Of a stretch of DNA of 64,000 nt, positions 58,736 to 64,000 are shown in pieces. The first letter of the stretch is position 1, and each line of letters begins with the position of its first letter. Source of the stretch: JBMNGH01 sp050949725 (GTDB taxonomy: Bacteria; Bacillota; Thermosediminibacteria; Thermosediminibacterales; Tepidanaerobacteraceae); NCBI GenBank assembly GCA_050949725.1, contig JBMNGH010000011.1, positions 186,001-250,000 of the forward strand, given 5' to 3'. The notes below the pieces were generated by a model. That model did not search any database. It worked only from the letters and a program-made list of their open reading frames with translations, and was not told the DNA's origin. The position numbers and the translations under genes are program-made.

Positions 58736-58912
58736 AGCATATTTGACGATGCTGTTGATTCAATCATTACAGAAGAGGGCTACACAATTATGACTGAAAC
58801 ATGTTTGAAACAGGGCGTGATTGGCGCAATCATAACAAAAGAGGGCGGTAAAATTTTGATTGGAACATGTCTGAAGAGACCATCTAACTTAAGTCAATTT
58901 CAAAAAATATAA
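58736..58912 (+). other. In-frame open stretch after the lipoprotein stop, with a 22-codon repeat
   Basis: In the same frame as the lipoprotein, 58 further codons follow the TGA before a TAA at 58910-58912. They encode two similar units: IITEEGYTIMTETCLKQGVI and IITKEGGKILIGTCLKR, spaced exactly 22 codons (66 bases). An internal ATG at 58790 with AGAGGGC about 10 bases upstream could give a 40-residue peptide. It may be a decayed domain of the lipoprotein, a small gene, or a recoded extension. Confidence 0.4.
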
Positions 58913-58924
58913 GGCCCGAATGCT

Positions 58925-58955
58925 GAAACAGAGAACAGCCCTGTTTTATTTTAGT
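58925..58955. terminator. Likely terminator between the lipoprotein gene and the germination locus
   Basis: AAACAG (58926-58931) pairs with CTGTTT (58941-58946), followed by TATTTT. Modest stem; the genes on both sides converge here. Confidence 0.5.
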
Positions 58956-58985
58956 AAGCTAGTCTGTTTTATTAGGGCCTTGTCC

Positions 58986-59201
58986 TTAATCATATATTGT
59001 TGAGAAAAAACGTATGAGCAGCTCCGTAACGTTTGTTATTTCGACCCTGCCGCTATAGGTTCCGAAGATAAGTGAGGCGTAGATTCCAGCAACCAGCCAA
59101 AAGACTCCAAAAGCTATGAGTTCCTTCCACTTCTTTTTTTTAAAAAGGACGGGTGCCTGTATGACGGCCATTAAAACCATACATGCCCATACACCGACCA
59201 T
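58986..59201 (-). CDS. Small membrane protein at the end of the germination operon
   Basis: Unrecognised. The 71-residue product has two spans (WACMVLMAVIQAPVLF and LIAFGVFWLVAGIYASLIFG) with a basic loop FKKKKWK between. AGGAGGTAAGTTT precedes the ATG, four bases after the gerC stop, so it belongs to the germinant-receptor operon. Its position recalls the small GerD/2TM (gerX-D type) subunits described beside some receptors. Confidence 0.72.
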   Translation of the reverse strand: MVGVWACMVLMAVIQAPVLFKKKKWKELIAFGVFWLVAGIYASLIFGTYSGRVEITNVTELLIRFFSTIYD

Positions 59202-59205
59202 AAAC

Positions 59206-60423
59206 TTACCTCCTCTTCTCGGATTCCAAAGGGCTTGTCATAAGACCTGTCCGCCTGATGCTCACCTGAACCCTTACGTCTATCTCGATTTCCTCAAATA
59301 TGTCATACCATTTATCTTCGATACTCTCCCATATTTTGGGCTGCTTTCGGTATATGAGATTTCCAAAACCAATTATATCTGATTCAAGCTCTCTTGAAAG
59401 GTCTATCGCACAATTGACCGCATCCCGGATTTCCTGAGCGGCCCTTTGCTCCAGGGATTTCATATAACTGCTCTCAAGTTTTAAATCCCGGTGCACAGGG
59501 ATGTCGCTCAAAGTGGCTCCGGCGTTTATTTCGACTCTTATTCCTGTTTGTTCATCGTCTATTACAGGCAACATCCTGCTCTGCAGTTGGTTGATCTCAA
59601 TCCCTATGGGTGTTGTGTCGTCTAACGGATCTTTTATATAAATTGGTGCTCTGAAGACCCTACCGGTGGCACAAGCCCATCCGAAGGTTTCTTTTTCACC
59701 CGCCCACCCTACCATTTTGTCACCTTTAAACATAGCCCCACCTCCGATTATTGCGGGCGGAGGCGCAGAAGTCTTGGAGTCATGTCCTGATTCTTGCTCA
59801 GAGCTTTTAGGAACCTCAAATTTACCTATGAACATTTCTCTACCAGGTTGAGCCAATTCATTATGCAGCTCATTAATGGTAATAACCGGGAATATCGACC
59901 GCTCATATCTTATCGTAACAATTTGTCTGTCAAGTCCCTTAGCCCCGGTTTCTTCAAGCGGAAACTCTGCTTCCATAAGTTTCTTTACATCACCATCAGT
60001 TATTGTTACATGGCTGCTTGTCCTGAGATGTCGCACCCTGTCGACCGCATCCATGATAGGATAAATTCCACTTTTGGCAACCTCTTCGGAAAACACAAAA
60101 ATTCGGTTGTGTGCCCAAAAGAACTCACGACTTGAAGCTTCTGTAAGGTTTCGCATTGCTTCAAACACTATTCTGCCGCTGGCCGACAAGGTCCAGAACG
60201 GCTTTTTTTGAGCGCCCCCTCCCTGACCGGAATCCTGACCTCCTAAAGCAAGAGGATTGGCGATCTGAGCTATTACTTGATACATGCCTGTTGCCGGGTC
60301 CATGTCAAATGCCATGCCGAGCACCAATGCGAGGTTTTCAGGATCGCGGCGATTCCAGCATCCTGAAATGTTGAGCACTATTGTCACTATTACTAATACT
60401 GCTATAAACTTATTTTTCATCAT
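59206..60423 (-). CDS. Spore germination receptor lipoprotein, GerC type
   Basis: C subunit of a Ger germinant receptor, on the outer face of the spore inner membrane. Starting from ATG 60423 the 405-residue product has a lipoprotein signal ending LNISGCWNRRDPENLALVLG (Cys near 22), then the Ger(x)C N-terminal and C-terminal domains (SASGRIVFEAMRNLTEASSR, EINAGATLSDIPV, ESDIIGFGNLIYRKQPKIW). GGGTGGGAAAAT stands before it. In the raw frame it reads on from the gerB-type gene without a stop, giving a 789-residue apparent fusion; the separate start is preferred (see the gerB entry). Confidence 0.85.
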   Translation of the reverse strand: MMKNKFIAVLVIVTIVLNISGCWNRRDPENLALVLGMAFDMDPATGMYQVIAQIANPLALGGQDSGQGGGAQKKPFWTLSASGRIVFEAMRNLTEASSREFFWAHNRIFVFSEEVAKSGIYPIMDAVDRVRHLRTSSHVTITDGDVKKLMEAEFPLEETGAKGLDRQIVTIRYERSIFPVITINELHNELAQPGREMFIGKFEVPKSSEQESGHDSKTSAPPPAIIGGGAMFKGDKMVGWAGEKETFGWACATGRVFRAPIYIKDPLDDTTPIGIEINQLQSRMLPVIDDEQTGIRVEINAGATLSDIPVHRDLKLESSYMKSLEQRAAQEIRDAVNCAIDLSRELESDIIGFGNLIYRKQPKIWESIEDKWYDIFEEIEIDVRVQVSIRRTGLMTSPLESEKRR

Positions 60424-61548
60424 ATTTTCCCACCCGACAGGCGTCTGATTACATAAGCCGTCCAAAGAATCCCCATTGGGATGACTATCCATGAGAGGAC
60501 GTAGACACCAGCGATCTTTGGTTGAAAGAACTGCCCTGACCTGGAACACATCCTGATAGGAGTGGACGGCGAAGGTTCCCCATATTACAGCAAGTGGACC
60601 TATAAGCGGGCGATGGTCATCGATACCCAAAACCTGGGCAGTGGCCCGCGAACAGCAGTACATAAAAACAGATACGGCTACGAAAATCCCAAAACTCCAG
60701 GCGAACAGAGCAAACAGCTCAACCCTTTCGAGAAATACGCTGATGTATAGTGTCCTCACCATGGTGAAAAAGGGGAAAACGGCCCGTGAGCCGCGGTCAG
60801 GCCCGAGCACTGCGGTTACGGCCATCGTAACGAGCACCAAAACAAAGGTGGAACCGGCCAGTGCCCACATAGCGGTTTTGACCGTTTTTTTGGGCTGGTT
60901 TGAAGCAGGGGTGATCATTGTCAGGCAAAGGTACTGTGCTATTATTATGATCGGTGTTATGCTTCCCCGTAGAACCGGTCCCATACCCCTTGCCAGAACA
61001 GGTTCCAGGTTTTGTTTCAACGACAAGGCATCCGGAATTGCGAAGCCGAGGCTAAGGGCTATCATGATTACAAATACAGGGAACAGCAAGTCGGAAATCC
61101 GCCCTATCACCTCAAGCCCTGAATATGCAGCCAAAGAAGCGGCAATAACCATTGAAAAAATTATAAATGCCAGTGGGGTTTCGGTAAGAAATCCGGTCAC
61201 GAGGGCCTCTGCGTAAATCCTCGTATCTGTTGCGGCTATTACCAGGAATGCCCATATAATGATAACACACACGGCCTTGCCGGGCCATTTCCCGATGAGC
61301 TTTTCCGAGTATTCGACGACGGTGTGTTCGGGAAATTTTACTCCCAGCCCTGCTATCATCAAAGTCAGAATACTGGCACCGAAAAATGACACTATTGCTG
61401 ATGACCAGGAATCCTGCAGCGCATCAGCAGATGTGAGCACAGGCAGGAAGGCTATCACGACAGTCGTCCGCATTATAAACAGCATGAACATAAGCTGCCT
61501 GTTGGGAATCTTTTCGGTAGTTGCCTTAGGGAATTTGTCAGTAACCAT
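60420..61548 (-). pseudogene. Spore germination receptor permease-like protein, GerB type, frameshifted
   Basis: B subunit, a ten-span APC-fold protein that binds germinant in known receptors. From ATG 61548 (GAGGAGAAATGT upstream) the frame gives about 338 normal residues, including VIAFLPVLTSADALQDSWSS and GLEVIGRISDLLFPVFVIMI. Near the run GGG at 60536-60534 the frame leaves the family pattern; with one G fewer it continues QFFQPKIAGVYVLSWIVIPM then GILWTAYVIRRLSGGKI, a proper last span, and stops at TGA 60422-60420, overlapping the gerC ATG. The length of 1129 bases is 376 codons plus one base. The lesion may be a real mutation, a recoding site or a sequence error. Confidence 0.8.
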
Positions 61549-61561
61549 ACATTTCTCCTCA

Positions 61562-63154
61562 TCATTCCTCATCATCTTTTCCAGGGTGAGGGGCTTGCCC
61601 TGGTTTTTGCCTCAGTGGTTCCCTGTGGCCTATTAGTTTTGGGCGGGAAGTCCTTGTCCAGATCCACGATACCAGGATGTTATCTTTCATATCCTGCCAT
61701 GTAAGGGGACCCAAAGGACTCATATAAGGTATCCCGAGGGAGCGGAGCGAGCACAGGTGCACCAGCAAAAGCAGTATACCGAACTGGAGCCCAAAAAGGC
61801 CGAATATCGCTGCCAATATTGTAAAAATAAACCTTAGCACCCTTAAAGATATCGCCATGCTGAATACCGGTGTCGAGAAATTGGCTATTGCCGTAAGTGC
61901 TATTATGATGACAACAGCAGGTGAGACCATGCCTGCTCGTATTGCGGCTTCGCCGAGGACGAGTGCCCCAACTATGCTTATTGCAGGGCCCACAGCGGCC
62001 GGAAGGCGTATACCAGCTTCCCTTAAAATTTCAAACAGTATTTCCATTATGAGAATCTCGGCGATAACGGGAAAGGGTACACCTTCGCGTGTTGCGGTAA
62101 TTCGCAGCAGCAGGGCCGTGGGCAGGAGCTCCTGGTGGAAATTTACTATTGCGACATAAAAACCAGGCAAAAGTACCGATATTATCGCACCAAACCACCG
62201 CAGCGTCCGTACAAAGGCACCGAAAGGTACTTTTTCATAGTAATCATCTGATGCCTGAAAAAACATCGGAAATTGTGCCGGAAGAATAAGGGCATGGGGA
62301 GAACCGGTGACTAATACCACAACCCTTCCGGACAAAATGGAGCTGCATGCCGCGTCAGGTCTTTCGGTCCTAAGAGTGAGGGGAAACAGAGTAAATGGCT
62401 GATCCTCTATGTACTGTTCAATATACCCGCTTTCAAGTACTCCGTCGATGTCTATTCTCTTCAGGCGTGTGCGGAGCTCTTCCAGCATCTTTTCGTCTGC
62501 CAGGCCCTTTAAATAAACTATAGATACCATAGTTTTTGTAAGGCTTCCTATCTCAAAGTTTTCCACCCACAAATGGGGAACCTGTATCCTGCGCCTGATG
62601 AGGGTCAAGTTTATACACAGTCTTTCTACGAAACCGTCCCTAGGCCCTCTGATGTTCGTTTCAGAAGCGGGTTCTGAAACGTCTCGGCTTTTCAGGTCAG
62701 CGGCGCCGCAGACAAAGGCAACAGAAAGCCCTTCTACGAGGAGCACGACGTTTCCGAATGTAGTTTCGTAGAACAGATCCCCTATATTGTCGACTTCCTC
62801 AAGATTATTGACCGTCAGAAGGTTCTTTATTGCAGAGTAAAGCAGCTTATCGTCTCCATAACTGCACTCCATTTTTTGAGTATCTATCATCAATGCCCTC
62901 AGTATTTTCTCAACCATAATATTGTGGATCATGTTGTCTAAGTAAATGATGGCTCCGGGGATTTGCTTGTTTATGTTAAATCTTCGGTATTTCACATCAG
63001 GGCTGTTCCCGCATATTTGCATCAATAACTGTAGGTTTTGTTCAAGGCTGCTTACGAGTTTCATCTGCTGGACTTCGTGGTAGCGCTGGCTGATATCCAT
63101 GTTGTCGTCAAGGATATTTTTTGTTTTTTCTCGGTTTCTCTTATGTATTTTCAT
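61562..63154 (-). CDS. Spore germination receptor protein, GerA type
   Basis: A subunit of the receptor. The 530-residue product has a large N-terminal hydrophilic domain (VSSLEQNLQLLMQICGNSPD, GFVERLCINLTLIRRRIQVP) and a C-terminal membrane domain with four to five spans (FHQELLPTALLLRITATREG, IRLPAAVGPAISIVGALVLG, FSTPVFSMAISLRVLRF). ATG 63154 follows AAAGGTGCTTTT; the frame is open from 63163. It is 13 bases before the gerB-type start. The order A-B-C plus a small membrane protein is a standard receptor operon. Confidence 0.94.
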   Translation of the reverse strand: MKIHKRNREKTKNILDDNMDISQRYHEVQQMKLVSSLEQNLQLLMQICGNSPDVKYRRFNINKQIPGAIIYLDNMIHNIMVEKILRALMIDTQKMECSYGDDKLLYSAIKNLLTVNNLEEVDNIGDLFYETTFGNVVLLVEGLSVAFVCGAADLKSRDVSEPASETNIRGPRDGFVERLCINLTLIRRRIQVPHLWVENFEIGSLTKTMVSIVYLKGLADEKMLEELRTRLKRIDIDGVLESGYIEQYIEDQPFTLFPLTLRTERPDAACSSILSGRVVVLVTGSPHALILPAQFPMFFQASDDYYEKVPFGAFVRTLRWFGAIISVLLPGFYVAIVNFHQELLPTALLLRITATREGVPFPVIAEILIMEILFEILREAGIRLPAAVGPAISIVGALVLGEAAIRAGMVSPAVVIIIALTAIANFSTPVFSMAISLRVLRFIFTILAAIFGLFGLQFGILLLLVHLCSLRSLGIPYMSPLGPLTWQDMKDNILVSWIWTRTSRPKLIGHREPLRQKPGQAPHPGKDDEE

Positions 63155-63345
63155 TAAAAGCACCTTTCAGCAATATCTTTGTTAGTTAGTTTTATCCTGT
63201 GTGTCAAAAATAATTCATCACACAACGACTTTTCAATTTCATTTCAGACCTGCCCATGCTTATTATTTTGTTTTCATAAAAAGGGCTGTATTAGCAAAAA
63301 ATAAAACCTAAGACGGCCTAAAGGCCAAAAGGTGGGAGTAAAAAT

Positions 63346-63558
63346 ATGTCACAATCGATAATTATGGCTATAAAATCCTCAACTACTTTTACCGTGTTGG
63401 TTGTCTTTATTGCAAGTGGATTATACCTGCTAATAATAGACGGGGCAGACTTGAAAAATAAAAACCTTAAGCGAGAGCTAAAATTTGCGCGCATAATTGG
63501 TTTCTTATACATATTCGGTTCAGTGATAGCTTATATTTTTGTAAAGCATGTCTTATAG
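63346..63558 (+). CDS. CLC_0170-type small membrane protein
   Basis: Two-span protein (70 residues): SSTTFTVLVVFIASGLYLLI and IIGFLYIFGSVIAYIFV with a charged middle DGADLKNKNLKRELKFAR. It matches the small CLC_0170-like proteins that accompany germination genes in Clostridia. AAAGGTGGGAGT precedes it. It runs divergently from the receptor operon and is 36 bases before a second gerA gene. Confidence 0.7.
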   Translation: MSQSIIMAIKSSTTFTVLVVFIASGLYLLIIDGADLKNKNLKRELKFARIIGFLYIFGSVIAYIFVKHVL

Positions 63559-63594
63559 TTTTAAAATATAGGTTTGCGCTAAAGGAGAATGTAA

Positions 63595-64000
63595 ATGGGT
63601 GGGATTTTCTCTAAGCTGTTTTCAGGGAAAAAAAAGGAGATTTATTTTGAAAGGGACATGACCCCTGACCAGAGCAAAAAATTGAAAAAAGAATTATCTG
63701 AAAACATTGATGTCATCAGGGAATACCTTTTCGACTGTGATGATGTGATAATAAGAGACTTCTACATGGACGGTGGCCAGAAAAGGCAGATGACGATAAT
63801 TTACATCGACGGTCTTGCAGATAAAAAACTTATTCAAAATGAGATTCTTAAATCGTTGATGCTGTTCACACGTTTTTCCGAAGTGGAACATAAGAAAGGG
63901 CACAATTATTTCAACATGGTAAAAGAGGGGCTGCTCACGGCTGCAGATTTAAAAGAGGTTGATAATTTTGGGGAGGCCATCCTTGCGGTTTTGTGTGGTG
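63595..64000 (+). CDS. Second GerA-type spore germination protein (partial, 5' end)
   Basis: The first 135 codons of a second A subunit, cut by the window edge. The product begins GGIFSKLFSGKKKEIYFERD, a basic cytoplasmic start, followed by ENIDVIREYLFDCDDVIIRD and FTRFSEVEHKKGHNYFNMVK, in line with the N-terminal domain of GerA proteins rather than the shorter start at 63154. AAAGGAGAATGTAA is just upstream. A gerB and gerC would be expected to the right. Confidence 0.82.
   Translation, partial: MGGIFSKLFSGKKKEIYFERDMTPDQSKKLKKELSENIDVIREYLFDCDDVIIRDFYMDGGQKRQMTIIYIDGLADKKLIQNEILKSLMLFTRFSEVEHKKGHNYFNMVKEGLLTAADLKEVDNFGEAILAVLCG

Noticed and set aside
60641..61216. A 191-residue plus-strand ORF across the gerB region
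   Set aside because: Opposite strand of a recognisable membrane protein; composition is that of an antisense frame.

Overview
This window reads as a chromosomal segment of a low-G+C, endospore-forming member of the Firmicutes, most likely an anaerobic Clostridia. The evidence is the gene order around dnaA (dnaA | rpmH-rnpA-yidD-yidC-jag-mnmE-mnmG-rsmG-noc-parA-parB), several spore genes (YyaC, three GerA-type receptor genes, a CLC_0170-type small protein), frequent TTG/GTG starts behind strong AGGAGG-type ribosome sites, and the WalRK-HtrA-RlmH block that also sits near the origin in Bacillus. The exact genus cannot be read from the sequence. No phage, insertion sequence or CRISPR array was seen.

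Layout. 1-10.7 kb: origin-proximal block. dnaA (minus strand, cut at its C-terminus) faces away from the rpmH-to-rsmG operon, followed by noc, parA and parB, with a near-perfect parS site just after parB and a near-perfect Noc-type palindrome inside noc. 10.7-20.8 kb: a nitrilase-family enzyme, a DUF554 protein, an M23 peptidase plus bactofilin pair, a lipid-kinase-like protein, YyaC, a YkvI-type membrane protein, TPR, DUF5711 and CvpA proteins, YedF, MscS and DUF951. 20.8-26.8 kb: rpsF-ssb-rpsR with a probable autoregulatory leader, then yybS-gdpP-rplI-dnaB. 26.8-34.5 kb: an FAD protein, tRNA-Lys, tRNA-Glu and tRNA-Gly, a frameshifted PH-like gene, an SLH-amidase, an M1-type peptidase, a drug/metabolite transporter and a LysM-G5-M23 wall hydrolase. 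34.5-39.4 kb: DUF441, an ABC importer of the NitT/TauT type, an MFS transporter and a YqhV-like protein. 39.4-49.1 kb: the WalRK regulon core (MA-like peptidase, walR, walK, secreted protein, walH, walI), a DUF362 ferredoxin, htrA and rlmH. 49-55 kb: a minus-strand set (sirtuin, speE, small membrane protein, HhH-GPD protein, degV), then gntR and pfkA. 55.4-57.7 kb: ilvN-ilvD. 57.7-64 kb: DnaA-box cluster, lipoprotein, and a spore-germinant receptor locus on the minus strand facing a second gerA gene that runs off the right edge.

How the parts connect. The first half is replication, translation and chromosome segregation. The middle is cell-envelope maintenance under WalRK: three clusters of TGTAAY direct repeats with an exact 11-bp period lie before the LysM-G5-M23 hydrolase, before the MA-peptidase/walRK operon, and after walK. 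The end is spore germination.

The most unusual observations are: a roughly 63-bp structured element found in three intergenic copies with pairing changes that keep a stem; a DnaA-box cluster about 56 kb from dnaA; an apparent gerB-gerC fusion that is better explained by one extra G; a second frameshifted gene at 29.1-29.4 kb; an in-frame, internally repeated coding stretch right after the TGA of a lipoprotein gene; and a 3 x 14-bp tandem repeat with a mini-ORF upstream of parA. No wholly new multi-gene system is evident; most of the window is conserved core genome.
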